DNA from: Kingella denitrificans ATCC 33394
GTDB lineage: Bacteria > Pseudomonadota > Gammaproteobacteria > Burkholderiales > Neisseriaceae
NCBI RefSeq assembly: GCF_000190695.1
Contig: NZ_GL870929.1
Location: forward strand, 605,890 to 669,889
Direction of reading: 5' to 3'
DNA length: 64,000 nt
Below are positions 42,316-50,395 of this stretch, piece after piece; position 1 is the first letter of the stretch; the number at the start of each line of letters is the position of its first letter. The notes below the pieces were generated by a model. The model made no database searches, was not told the origin of the DNA, and worked only from the letters and a program-made list of their open reading frames with translations. Made by a program: the position numbers and the translations under genes.

Positions 42316-43800
42316 ATGAGCCATCAATACAAAGATTTAAGAGATTTCATTGCCCTGCTGGAAACGCAAGGCAAACTCAAGCGCGTCGCGCATCCCGTTT
42401 CCCCGCATTTGGAAATGACCGAAATCGCCGACCGCGTGCTGCGCGCCGAAGGGCCGGCGTTGCTGTTTGAACACCCGATTAAGCCCGACGGTACGCGCTA
42501 CGATTATCCCGTGTTGGCAAACCTGTTCGGCACACCCGAACGCGTGGCGATGGGCATGGGTGCGGACAGCGTGTCCAAGCTGCGCGAAATCGGGCAGACA
42601 CTGGCGTATTTGAAAGAACCCGAACCGCCCAAAGGCATCAAAGACGCGTTTTCCAAACTGCCGCTGTTGAAAGACATTTGGAGCATGGCGCCGAATGTGG
42701 TGAAAAATGCGCCGTGTCAGGAAATCGTGTGGGAAGGCGACGACGTTGATTTATATAAACTTCCGATTCAGCATTGCTGGCCAGAAGACGTTGCGCCGCT
42801 GGTAACATGGGGCTTGACCGTCACGCGCGGTCCGCACAAAAAACGCCAAAACTTAGGCATTTACCGCCAGCAATTAATCGGCAAAAACAAGCTGATTATG
42901 CGCTGGCTGTCGCACCGCGGCGGCGCGCTGGATTATCAGGAGTTCCGCAAACTCAATCCCGATACGCCGTATCCCGTCGCCGTCGTGCTCGGTTGCGACC
43001 CCGCCACCATCTTGGGCGCGGTTACGCCCGTGCCCGACACTTTGAGCGAATACCAGTTTGCCGGCTTGCTACGCGGCTCGCGCACCGAACTGACAAAATG
43101 CATCGGTAGCGACCTGCAAGTGCCCGCCCGCGCCGAAATCGTGTTGGAAGGCGTCATCCATCCGAACGAAACCGCGTTGGAAGGCCCATACGGCGATCAC
43201 ACGGGCTATTACAACGAGCAGGACCATTTCCCCGTGTTCACGGTCGAGCGCATCACCATGCGCGAAAACCCGATTTACCACTCCACCTACACAGGTAAAC
43301 CGCCCGATGAACCCGCCGTTTTGGGCGTGGCGTTGAACGAAGTGTTCGTACCGCTCTTACAAAAGCAGTTCCCCGAAATCACCGATTTCTACCTGCCGCC
43401 AGAAGGCTGTTCCTACCGCATGGCGGTGGTCAGCATGAAAAAACAGTACGCCGGACACGCCAAGCGCGTGATGATGGGCTGCTGGTCGTTTTTGCGCCAG
43501 TTTATGTACACCAAATTCATCATTGTGGTGGATGACGATGTGAACGTGCGCGACTGGAAAGAAGTCATCTGGGCAGTAACCACGCGCATGGACCCCGTAC
43601 GCGACACCGTTTTAGTGGAAAACACGCCCATCGACTACCTCGACTTCGCCAGCCCCGTCAGCGGGCTCGGCGGCAAAATGGGCTTGGACGCAACCAACAA
43701 ATGGCCAGGCGAAACCGACCGCGAATGGGGGCGGGTGATCAAAAAAGACCCTGCGGTTACGGCTAAAATTGATGAGATTTGGGGGGAATTGGGGTTATAG
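42316..43800 (+). CDS. ubiD: 4-hydroxy-3-polyprenylbenzoate decarboxylase UbiD
   Basis: The 494-residue prenylated-FMN decarboxylase acts in ubiquinone synthesis. Hallmarks are the start YKDLRDFIALLETQGKLKRV, KRQNLGIYRQQLIGKNKLIMRWLSHRGGA, the active-site region VLEGVIHPNETALEGPYGDHTGYY with the Glu-Arg-Glu type residues, and HAKRVMMGCWSFLRQFMYTKFI. It removes the carboxyl group from the product of UbiA. The partner gene ubiX, which makes the prenyl-FMN cofactor, is not in the window. Confidence 0.95.
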   Translation: MSHQYKDLRDFIALLETQGKLKRVAHPVSPHLEMTEIADRVLRAEGPALLFEHPIKPDGTRYDYPVLANLFGTPERVAMGMGADSVSKLREIGQTLAYLKEPEPPKGIKDAFSKLPLLKDIWSMAPNVVKNAPCQEIVWEGDDVDLYKLPIQHCWPEDVAPLVTWGLTVTRGPHKKRQNLGIYRQQLIGKNKLIMRWLSHRGGALDYQEFRKLNPDTPYPVAVVLGCDPATILGAVTPVPDTLSEYQFAGLLRGSRTELTKCIGSDLQVPARAEIVLEGVIHPNETALEGPYGDHTGYYNEQDHFPVFTVERITMRENPIYHSTYTGKPPDEPAVLGVALNEVFVPLLQKQFPEITDFYLPPEGCSYRMAVVSMKKQYAGHAKRVMMGCWSFLRQFMYTKFIIVVDDDVNVRDWKEVIWAVTTRMDPVRDTVLVENTPIDYLDFASPVSGLGGKMGLDATNKWPGETDREWGRVIKKDPAVTAKIDEIWGELGL

Positions 43801-43879
43801 AGAAAATGTTGAAGTATTCCAATGGTTTTCAGGCAGCCTGCAACGGATAATCCATTATTTTGATTGTATTAGGAGAAAA

Positions 43880-44455
43880 ATGTCATTCACTACAATTATC
43901 TACGCGCACCCATACGAGCAAAGCTTCAATTACGGTATTTTGCAACGGGTACAGCAACTGTTGGACGAAAAAGGTGAAAAATACCAACTGATCGACTTAT
44001 ATGAAGACGGCTTCAACCCCGCCTACACCAAAGAAGAGCTTGCCCTGTTCAATCAAGGCAAAGCCCTTGATCCGCTGGTTCTGCGTTATCAAGAACTTTT
44101 GAAAGCCTCCAGCCGCCTAATTTTCATCTTCCCGATCTGGTGGGCGGATATGCCGGCCATCGTCAAAGGATTTGAAGACAAGGTTTTCCTGAAAACATTT
44201 GCCTATGTCCCCACCGCCACCGGTCTGAAAGGCAACCTGACCAATATCAAAGAAGCCTTGGTCATCAGCACGTCCACCGCCCCTACATGGTATCTGAAAT
44301 GGTTTTGCGGCAACGGCATCGGTAAAGCGATGGTGGGACACACGCTCCAAGGCATCGGTATCGCCAAGCGCCGATGGCTCAACTTCGGCAATATGGACAA
44401 ATCCACCGACGAACAGCGGCAGGCGTTTTTGGCAGATTTAAGTCGAAATCTGTGA
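43880..44455 (+). CDS. NAD(P)H-dependent flavodoxin-like oxidoreductase
   Basis: The protein has 191 residues. The pattern IIYAHPYEQSFNYGILQRVQ, then DLYEDGFNP and LIFIFPIWWADMPAIVKGFEDKVF, is that of the NQO1/KefF/MdaB flavodoxin-fold quinone reductases. It should reduce quinones or nitro compounds with two electrons from NAD(P)H. TAGGAGAAAA precedes ATG. It follows ubiD after about 80 bases that contain a DUS-like element. Specific substrate unknown. Confidence 0.85.
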   Translation: MSFTTIIYAHPYEQSFNYGILQRVQQLLDEKGEKYQLIDLYEDGFNPAYTKEELALFNQGKALDPLVLRYQELLKASSRLIFIFPIWWADMPAIVKGFEDKVFLKTFAYVPTATGLKGNLTNIKEALVISTSTAPTWYLKWFCGNGIGKAMVGHTLQGIGIAKRRWLNFGNMDKSTDEQRQAFLADLSRNL

Positions 44456-44517
44456 TTCTAAATCATTAAATTATTGGAAGCACTATTTCAATATCACAAA
44501 AAGCAGCCTGCACCCGT

Positions 44518-44548
44518 CCAAACCCCGATTTGAAAAGACCGCCGTGAA
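44518..44548 (+). repeat. Orphan leader of a secreted-protein gene, copy 1
   Basis: The segment CCAAACCCCGATTTGAAAAG and following GACCGCCGTGAA match 47157-47187 at about 28 of 31 positions, including the GTG start codon, and are recognisable at 48177-48206. Here no reading frame continues after GTGAAGCAATTG, so the gene was lost or replaced. Confidence 0.65.
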
Positions 44549-44702
44549 GCAATTGCTGTCTAGCTGTTATGTGTGATGATATTGGCAGCGAGACTGGTAT
44601 TTGCTTGGACAATCATTGCTTGTGTGATGTGACAGGCTTTTAGCTAACTAGGTAATTTGAAACGTCGATAAGGTAACGATGACCTGACTGCAATTCCAAA
44701 AA

Positions 44703-44740
44703 AGGTCGTCTGAAACCCGAATCCGGATTTCAGACGACCT
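44703..44740. terminator. Inverted pair of N. mucosa-dialect DUS (AGGTCGTCTGAA)
   Basis: Perfect arms at 44703-44714 and 44729-44740, extended by A- and T-runs, make a strong bidirectional hairpin 35 bases after the aldehyde dehydrogenase stop. AGGTCGTCTGAA is the mucosa-group dialect and differs from the resident one. Confidence 0.85.
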
Positions 44741-44775
44741 TTTTTCTACATCAATAAACGATGTTCAACAGGTAA

Positions 44776-46251
44776 TCAATAGAAGCCTTCGCGCTCTTCG
44801 CGGGTGGAGATATAGATGTTTTTCACCTGCGTGTAGGCGGCGAGCATCATTTTGTGGGTTTCGCGGCCGATACCTGAAGTTTTGTAGCCGCCGAACGGTG
44901 CGCCTGCGGGCAGGCGGTTGTAGCAGTTCACCCAAACGCGACCGGTTTCCAGCGCATTGGAAACGCGCAGGCAGCGGTTGATGTCGGTACTCCACACTGC
45001 ACCGCCCAAGCCATATTCGCTGTCGTTCGCCATTTTGATGACTTCTTCTTCGGTTTTGAATTTAATCACGGTGGCAACCGGGCCGAAGATTTCTTCTTGG
45101 GCAACGCGGGCGTTGTTACTGTCGGCTTCAATCAAGGTCGGTTCGACAAATTCGCCTTTGCCCAACGCGCCTTCGATTTTCTTACCGCCAGTGATGATGC
45201 GGCAGCCTTCCTGTTCGCCGATTTTGACGTATTTCAAAATGGTTTCGAGCTGGCCGGCGTTGACTTGCGAACCCATTTGGGTGTCGTCTTCCCAAGGCAA
45301 ACCGACTTTAATTTTTTTGAACTCTTCCGCCAAGGCGCTGACAAATTTATCGTAAATGCCTTCTTGTACGAAGATGCGCGAACCGGCGCAGCACACTTGG
45401 CCTTGGTTGAACAAAATACCTTTTTGCGCGCCTTCGAGCGCTTTGTCGAACGGCATGTCGTCAAAGAAGATGTTGGCGGATTTGCCGCCCAGCTCCAAGG
45501 TAGAGGGAATGAGCATTTCGGCAGCAGCGATGCCGATGCGGCGGCCGATTTCGGTTGAGCCGGTAAAGGCGAGTTTGTTGAAACCTTTGTGGTGCAACAT
45601 GTATTCGCCGGATTTAGAACCGCGTCCGGTTATAATGTTCAATACGCCTTTAGGCAGCAGGTGGTTAATTTTTTGAGCGAGCGACAACAGGCTCAGCGAA
45701 GTGCTGGAAGACGGGTGAATGACGATGGTGCAGCCTGCGGCAAGTGCTGGTGCGATTTTCCAAGCCGCCATCAGGAAGGGGAAGTTCCACGGAATAATTT
45801 GACCGACTACGCCGATGGGTTCGCGCAGGACGATAGATAGGTCTTCGGAGTCAAGCTGGGTAGCAGTGCCTTCTTCGCCGCGGATGACGCTGGCGAAATA
45901 ACGGAAATGGTCGGAAGCCAACGGGATGTCGGCGGCGCGGGTTTCGCGGATGGGTTTGCCGTTGTCCAGCGTTTCCTGCAAGGCGAACAATTCCAAGTTT
46001 TCGTCAATCACATCGGCGATTTTGTTGAGTATGGCGGCGCGTTCGGTGGTGGTGGTTTTGCGCCATGTTTTGAACGCTTCTTGCGCGGCGGCGACAGCGG
46101 CATCGACATCGGCATCGGTCGCGTCAGTAAATTTCGCCAATGCTTCACCATTGGCGGGATTGTACGAATCTAAAAGCGCGCCGGGTTCCGTCCACTCGCC
46201 ATTGATCAAGAGGCCATACTCTTTATCAAACACATTTAAATCTTTTGCCAT
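44776..46251 (-). CDS. Aldehyde dehydrogenase
   Basis: The 491-residue NAD(P)-dependent enzyme has the NAD segment GVVGQIIPWNFPFLMAAWK, the general-base Glu in STLELGGKSANI and the catalytic cysteine in NQGQVCCAGSRIFV. The end KTSGIGRETHKMMLAAYTQVKNIYIS is typical of AldA/AcoD-type acetaldehyde or broad-range dehydrogenases. Its terminator is built of mucosa-dialect DUS, unlike its surroundings, so the gene was probably imported from a Neisseria of that group. The start is ATG at 46251 with AAGGAGAC upstream. Confidence 0.92.
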   Translation of the reverse strand: MAKDLNVFDKEYGLLINGEWTEPGALLDSYNPANGEALAKFTDATDADVDAAVAAAQEAFKTWRKTTTTERAAILNKIADVIDENLELFALQETLDNGKPIRETRAADIPLASDHFRYFASVIRGEEGTATQLDSEDLSIVLREPIGVVGQIIPWNFPFLMAAWKIAPALAAGCTIVIHPSSSTSLSLLSLAQKINHLLPKGVLNIITGRGSKSGEYMLHHKGFNKLAFTGSTEIGRRIGIAAAEMLIPSTLELGGKSANIFFDDMPFDKALEGAQKGILFNQGQVCCAGSRIFVQEGIYDKFVSALAEEFKKIKVGLPWEDDTQMGSQVNAGQLETILKYVKIGEQEGCRIITGGKKIEGALGKGEFVEPTLIEADSNNARVAQEEIFGPVATVIKFKTEEEVIKMANDSEYGLGGAVWSTDINRCLRVSNALETGRVWVNCYNRLPAGAPFGGYKTSGIGRETHKMMLAAYTQVKNIYISTREEREGFY

Positions 46252-46383
46252 GATGCTGTCTCCTTACCTCATTAGTTGTCTTTCTTGGATTGTAGACGTT
46301 TATCAAATGTCGTCTGAGAACAAGATAGCATTTTTTTTGCTTAAGCTCAAGCATTAAAAATGATAATATTCTCAAAATTTCAA

Positions 46384-47100
46384 GGGGCTGTCCTAGATAA
46401 CCAGGGAGATCCAATTCCAGTTAGAATTATCCCCATGAGAAGAGGCCACCTAAGTCAGTACAAGCAAAACAAGCTCATCGAACTATTCGTTGCAGGCGTT
46501 ACCGCCAGAACGGCAGCTCAATTGGTCGGTGTTAACAAAAATACCGCAGCCTATTATTTCCACCGGCTGCGTCTGCTTATATTTCACAGCAGCCCGCATT
46601 TTGAAATATTGGATGGAGAAGTAAAAGCAGATGAAAGCTACTTTGGCGGGCATCGCAAAGGCAGACGGGGCGCGGTGCGGCAGGGAAGTCGCCGTATTCG
46701 GGCTTTTAAAGTGAAACGGTAAGGTTTATACCGTTGCCGTACCCAATACTTAGACAACCACCTTACTGTCTATTATCCGTGAGCAGGTCACGCCTGACAG
46801 TATCGTCTATACGGATTTTTACAAAAGCTATGATGTGCTGGATGTCAGCGAGTTTAGCCATTTGCGCATCAACCATAGTACACATTTTGCCGACAGGCAA
46901 AACCACATCAACAGCATTGAGAACTTTTGGAATCAGGCAAAACGGCATTTGCGCAAATTTAACGGCATTCCCAAGGAGCATTTTGAGTTATATTTAAAGT
47001 AGTGCGAATGGCGTTTTAGCAACAGTGAGATAAAAGTTCAAATCTCTATTTTGAAACAATTGGTAAGGAACGATTTGTTCTAGTTATCTAGGACAGCCCC
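46384..47100 (+). mobile_element. IS1016-type insertion sequence remnant (717 bp)
   Basis: The ends GGGGCTGTCCTAGATAACCA (from 46384) and, in reverse, GGGGCTGTCCTAGATAACTA (to 47100) are nearly perfect inverted repeats. The size and internal frame match IS1016 (IS1595 family), common in Neisseriaceae and Haemophilus. No target duplication is visible, so one flank may have been rearranged. The transposase is dead. Confidence 0.88.
46435..47083 (+). pseudogene. IS1016-type transposase, degraded
   Basis: The start MRRGHLSQYKQNKLIELFVA and GEVKADESYFGGHRKGRRG are clear IS1016 transposase. A frameshift occurs at about 46670; the continuation in another frame (VAVFGLLK, then NGKVYTVAVPNT, IIREQVTPDSIVYTDFYKSYD and INSIENFWNQAKRHLRKFNG) is broken by at least three stop codons. 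It cannot make a functional enzyme. Confidence 0.88.
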
Positions 47101-47182
47101 ATGAATTATATCCTTTTTTATCCCGAGATTATAAGCGTATTCAACCATAGCAACACCCAAACCCCGATTTGAAAGGAACGCC

Positions 47183-47404
47183 GTGAAATTAGCCGCCTGT
47201 ATTGCCGCTGCCGTGCTTCTGTACACCGTTTATCCGTTTGCCGGCGCGTTATCGCAACCGGTGGGGCAGACGGTGGAAATCGTCAATCAATGCCCGCACG
47301 ACATCACCATCCGCACCAAAGGGCTGTTCAATCCGTGGCGCAAAGTCTTCAACCGCCGAACACTAGAAGCAGGCGGGCGCATGCAGGAAACGCAATTTTA
47401 TTGA
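47183..47404 (+). pseudogene. Truncated copy of the small secreted protein at 48201
   Basis: The frame has 73 codons with a GTG start and signal peptide (LAACIAAAVLLYTVYPFAGA), then SQPVGQTVEIVNQCPHDITI and KVFNRRTLEAGGRMQETQF. It matches the full-length copy at 48201-48593 almost exactly to that point, then stops where the longer copy continues FCSLFSCT. A GNAT gene with foreign DUS follows. It might still be expressed and secreted as a short protein. Confidence 0.7.
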
Positions 47405-47465
47405 TGAGAATTGGGGAAATTGTGGTTGTAAAAACAGGCGTTTCAGGCAGCCTGCACCTTTTGGA

Positions 47466-47477
47466 AGGCCGTCTGAA
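47466..47477 (+). repeat. Single Neisseria-dialect DUS upstream of the GNAT gene
   Basis: A perfect AGGCCGTCTGAA about 50 bases before the GNAT start. A resident-dialect GCAGCCTGCA lies 18 bases upstream, so two dialects sit side by side at a likely recombination junction. Confidence 0.8.
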
Positions 47478-47524
47478 AGCAGCGTTTCAACAAAACTTCC
47501 AAACAATATTAGGCATTTTTGAGC

Positions 47525-48049
47525 ATGGAAACACGAAAAACAGCCCGCCTAATCCTCCGCCCTTGGGCGCTGACCGATGCCGAAGCGGTGTATGAACAGG
47601 CCCACAACCCTAAAATCGGAGCGATGTGCGGCTGGCCTCCTCATACCAGCGTGGAGGAAAGCCGCGAAATTATTGAACACGTTCTCCGCAAGCCGCATAG
47701 TTTTGCCATTTGCTTAGAAGATAATCAAGCGATAGGCAGCATCGGCCTACTTTTTCAAAACGACAGCAATCTGCCTATGAGCGACCGTGAAGCGGAAATA
47801 GGTTATTGGCTGGGCGAGGATTTTTGGGGAAAGGGTTATGCAACCGAAGCGGTGCAATCGGTGGTTGCCTATGCTTTTGAGGAATTGTCTCTGGTGCGGC
47901 TTTGGGCTGTGGCTTATCAGGAAAATACCCCTTCGCAACGCGTGCTGGAAAAATGCGGATTTTATCCTCATCACACTGAAGAACACTTCTTTTCCAAGCC
48001 GACGGGTGAGACGCATCGGGCGGTAATCTATGTGTTGGAGAAAGCGTAG
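47525..48049 (+). CDS. GNAT-family N-acetyltransferase (RimJ/RimL type)
   Basis: The protein has 174 residues. METRKTARLILRPWALTDAEAVYEQA is the typical RimJ/RimL start; the acetyl-CoA loop is in GYWLGEDFWGKGYATEAVQSVVAYAF (about residue 97), and ENTPSQRVLEKCGF closes the fold. The target (protein N-terminus, polyamine or antibiotic) cannot be told. It lies between two copies of a small secreted-protein gene and is preceded by a Neisseria-type DUS, which suggests insertion by transformation. Confidence 0.87.
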   Translation: METRKTARLILRPWALTDAEAVYEQAHNPKIGAMCGWPPHTSVEESREIIEHVLRKPHSFAICLEDNQAIGSIGLLFQNDSNLPMSDREAEIGYWLGEDFWGKGYATEAVQSVVAYAFEELSLVRLWAVAYQENTPSQRVLEKCGFYPHHTEEHFFSKPTGETHRAVIYVLEKA

Positions 48050-48200
48050 CAATCGCTATATCTCCCTAATTTGTAGCCTACCGAACCGCGCTATTTTGCC
48101 GCGCCGAAATTTCTGACGGTCAATAAACCCACACCATTCCAAACATCATCCCAATATCCATCAGGCAGCCTGCACCTGCCCTTGATTTGAAAGAACCACC

Positions 48201-48593
48201 GTGAAATCATCCGCCCGTATCGCCGCTGCCGCGCTTCTGTGCGCCACTTCCCCGTTTGCCGGCGCGTTATCGCAACCGATGGGACAGACGGTGGAAATCG
48301 TCAATCAATGCCCGCACGACATCACCATCCGCGCCAAAGGGCTGTTCAATCCGTGGCGCAAAGTCTTCAACCGCCGAACGCTGGAAGCTGGCGGCCATAT
48401 GCAGGAAACGCAATTTTTCTGCTCGCTGTTTTCCTGCACAATCAAACCGCTGCCCAACTGGACATTTAGCGGCGACGGACAGGACGAGCTGCCATACGAA
48501 GCCGTTCTCCTCCGCAACAGGCCGTCGCCGGGCCACACGCAGGTGGTCGTCTGCCCGGAGCAAAAGCAGCCTGCAACCGAAGAGGAGCGGTAA
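48201..48593 (+). CDS. Small secreted cysteine-containing protein
   Basis: The protein has 130 residues with a GTG start and signal peptide (about residues 1-24, ending SPFAGA). The mature part has VEIVNQCPHDITIRAKGLFNPW, several cysteines (FFCSLFSCT, VVVCPE) that may pair, and a DUS-encoded KQPA near the end. The pattern NQCPHDITIRA recalls thaumatin-like or cell-surface small proteins, but no family is claimed. It is the only intact member of a locus repeated at 44.5 and 47.2 kb. The stop directly abuts the ATG of the next gene. Confidence 0.7.
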   Translation: MKSSARIAAAALLCATSPFAGALSQPMGQTVEIVNQCPHDITIRAKGLFNPWRKVFNRRTLEAGGHMQETQFFCSLFSCTIKPLPNWTFSGDGQDELPYEAVLLRNRPSPGHTQVVVCPEQKQPATEEER

Positions 48594-48851
48594 ATGGGCA
48601 AAAGCAAGCCTCGGCGCACCAAATCTAAATCGCCCAAATCCAAACCGCAGGAAAAACAAAGCCTGCTCTCGCAAATTTTCTATGAATTTGTCGGCGCGGC
48701 AATCGGCGAAGTCATCGGGTATGTGCTGTTCGGCCTGCTGTTCATGGGCGGCGTGTGGACGCTGCTGAGCATCTCGGTGTGGGCGCTGCTCGGTTTGGGT
48801 TTGATGGCGATTCCGATAGGGCTGTGGCTGTATCAGAAAATGAAAAAATGA
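48594..48851 (+). CDS. Small membrane protein with basic N-terminus
   Basis: The protein has 85 residues. A highly basic tail (KSKPRRTKSKSPKSKP) is followed by an amphipathic stretch and two hydrophobic helices (about residues 39-57 and 61-79). It starts immediately after the stop of the secreted protein, so they are co-translated. No family recognised. Basic tails like this can bind anionic phospholipid or nucleic acid. Confidence 0.65.
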   Translation: MGKSKPRRTKSKSPKSKPQEKQSLLSQIFYEFVGAAIGEVIGYVLFGLLFMGGVWTLLSISVWALLGLGLMAIPIGLWLYQKMKK

Positions 48852-48866
48852 GCGTATCTTCCTGCA

Positions 48867-48911
48867 AAAGCAGCCTGCACCATGCCAATCAGACGGTGCA
48901 GACTGCTTTTT
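48867..48911. terminator. Inverted DUS pair after the secreted-protein operon
   Basis: Arms at about 48867-48880 (perfect) and 48896-48910 (one change, GTGCAGACTGC). Another single DUS at about 48944-48958 follows, just before the Zur-type operator. Confidence 0.7.
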
Positions 48912-48975
48912 TTGCCGCCCGTTTTTGAGATAGGGCGATTCAGAAAGCAGCCTGCACTTGTTTTTCATTTTTAGA

Positions 48976-48990
48976 TGTTATACCATAACA
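48976..48990 (+). promoter_or_regulatory. Zur-type operator upstream of rpmE2-rpmJ2
   Basis: TGTTATACCATAACA is a perfect 6-3-6 palindrome that fits the neisserial Zur consensus as I know it (TGTTAT-NNN-ATAACA). It lies 20 bases upstream of the rpmE2 start, placed to block transcription when zinc is plentiful. Confidence 0.82.
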
Positions 48991-49010
48991 TTTTCTGACA
49001 GGAGAAAACG

Positions 49011-49283
49011 ATGAAAACAGGTATCCACCCCGACAACTACCGCATGGTTTTGTTTTACGACAGCAGCGCCGACACCGGTTGGCTGATTCGTTCGTGCGCG
49101 CCCACCAATCAAACGCGCGAATGGACGGACGGCAACAGCTATCCCGTATTTTATGTCGATACGTCGTCCGCATCGCACCCGGCCTACACGGGCAAACAGC
49201 GCGAACACCACAAAGAAGGCCGCGCCAGCCAGTTCAACCAACGCTTTGCAGGCATGATGTCTGCCATCAGAAAGGGTAAATAA
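49011..49283 (+). CDS. rpmE2: 50S ribosomal protein L31, type B (zinc-free)
   Basis: The 90-residue protein has MKTGIHPDNYRMVLFYDSSADTGWLIRS, typical of the C-minus form that lacks the CxxC zinc site of normal L31. The C-terminal RASQFNQRFAGMM is also characteristic. It replaces zinc-binding L31 during zinc starvation and frees zinc. GACAGGAG precedes ATG, and a Zur-type palindrome lies in the promoter. It overlaps the L36B gene by one base. Confidence 0.95.
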   Translation: MKTGIHPDNYRMVLFYDSSADTGWLIRSCAPTNQTREWTDGNSYPVFYVDTSSASHPAYTGKQREHHKEGRASQFNQRFAGMMSAIRKGK

Positions 49284-49408
49284 TGCAAGTTTTATCTTCA
49301 CTCAAAGCCGCCAAAGCCCGCCACCGCGATTGCCAAATCGTTCGCCGCAGAGGCAAAGTTTATGTGATTTGCAAATCCAATCCGCGCTTTAAGGCACGCC
49401 AGCGCTAA
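49283..49408 (+). CDS. rpmJ2: 50S ribosomal protein L36, type B (zinc-independent)
   Basis: The 41-residue protein MQVLSSLKAAKARHRDCQIV, then RRGKVYVICKSNPRFKARQR, matches the YkgO paralogue of L36, which lacks the four-ligand zinc ribbon. The TAATG overlap with rpmE2 couples translation. Both genes should be induced together under low zinc. It is too short for many gene finders. Confidence 0.93.
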   Translation: MQVLSSLKAAKARHRDCQIVRRRGKVYVICKSNPRFKARQR

Positions 49409-49412
49409 CGGC

Positions 49413-49457
49413 AAAAAAGCAGCCTGCACTTCCAAACTCCTGGTGCAGGCTGCTTTG
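49413..49457. terminator. Inverted DUS pair after rpmJ2
   Basis: Arms at about 49414-49429 and 49443-49456. It lies between convergent rpmJ2 and the nirV-like gene, with T-runs on both sides. Confidence 0.75.
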
Positions 49458-49463
49458 TTATGG

Positions 49464-50222
49464 CTATTTCGCGCAGCGGAAACCCAAATTGTTCAACACG
49501 AACGGGGCTTGCAGGCTGGTGCGGATGCCGTAGCGCATGAACGCAGCGTAATTGCTCGGGTCAGTACTGTTGCTGGCACCGCCGCCGCAGAACGAGCCCG
49601 GATCGACATTGCTGGATGTGAGCTGGCTGCTGTTAAAGTCTTCCGTCCACTCCCAAATCATGCCGTGCATATCGTAAACCCCCCAGAAATTGGGCTTGCC
49701 CTGACCGACATTGCGCAGTCCGCGCCGTCCGCCGCTGGCATACCAATCCAAAATCCTGCGGTTGTAGCTCTCTTCGTCCGTGCCGTTGGCTTTGGTTTCG
49801 GAGGCCAGTCCGGCATATTCCCATTCGTCAATGGTGGGCAGGCGTTTGCCGATTGAGGTGCAATACGCATTTGCGGCAAACCACGACACGTTCACCACGG
49901 GCTTGTTCGCATCGGCAGGTTTATACGTGTAGCCCGAACCGTTCTTCACCCAGTGTTCCAAATATTTGCCTTCCGCTTGGCGCGTGCCGATTTTGCCGCG
50001 CTGCCATTGCGGATTTTTCTGCAAGAATCGGGCAAATTCGGCATTGGTCACCGCCGTTTTGTCCAACTGGAAAGTTTTCACGGGAATCAGCGGCGTGTTT
50101 TTTTTCAGATACAGCGGGCGGTACGAACCGCCTTCGATTCTCGCCATGTCTGCCGCGTGCAGGCTGCCTGCACACAATGCGAAACCGCATGCCAGAGAGA
50201 TATACATCGCTTTCATCATCAA
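49464..50222 (-). CDS. nirV: Formylglycine-generating-enzyme-like secreted protein (NirV-type)
   Basis: The 252-residue protein has a signal peptide (MMMKAMYISLACGFALCAGSLHA; its last residues come from a DUS). The SUMF1/FGE fold is shown by IEGGSYRPLYLKK, DKTAVTNAEFARFL, PVVNVSWFAANAYCTSIGKRLPTIDEWEYAG and LNNLGFRCAK. It lacks an obvious sulfatase partner. The neighbour is copper nitrite reductase, and NirV proteins of this fold accompany nirK in denitrifiers, so an accessory role in nitrite reduction is likely. Gene symbol is by context. Confidence 0.75.
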   Translation of the reverse strand: MMMKAMYISLACGFALCAGSLHAADMARIEGGSYRPLYLKKNTPLIPVKTFQLDKTAVTNAEFARFLQKNPQWQRGKIGTRQAEGKYLEHWVKNGSGYTYKPADANKPVVNVSWFAANAYCTSIGKRLPTIDEWEYAGLASETKANGTDEESYNRRILDWYASGGRRGLRNVGQGKPNFWGVYDMHGMIWEWTEDFNSSQLTSSNVDPGSFCGGGASNSTDPSNYAAFMRYGIRTSLQAPFVLNNLGFRCAK

Positions 50223-50395
50223 TCATCCTTAACAATGACAGTGGGCGGGCACGACGGCAAACCGATACCGTCATTTCCGCACAATCCACTTTGTTTCGAT
50301 ACGCCAAAAGCTGCCTGCACACACATCAACGGGTGGCAAGCAGCTTCTCTTTCATGATGCGTTATTTTAGCGCATATACGGTTGTGTTACGAACC

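Larger units (their letters stand above)
44456..44775. other. Gene-free region with a recurrent leader sequence and a hybrid boundary
   Basis: It contains a resident-dialect DUS (about 44499-44512), then a leader-like segment (44518-44548) also found before the small secreted-protein genes at 47183 and 48201, then about 150 bases with no recognisable gene, and finally an N. mucosa-type DUS pair (44703-44740). Confidence 0.6.

Noticed and set aside
46384..47100. A functional IS1016 copy
   Set aside because: The transposase has a frameshift and at least three stops, and no target duplication is visible.
10873..49457. CRISPR array or toxin-antitoxin repeat explanation for the frequent AAAGCAGCCTGCAC pairs
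   Set aside because: The copies are spread through genes and intergenic regions in both orientations without regular spacing, which is the pattern of uptake sequences.
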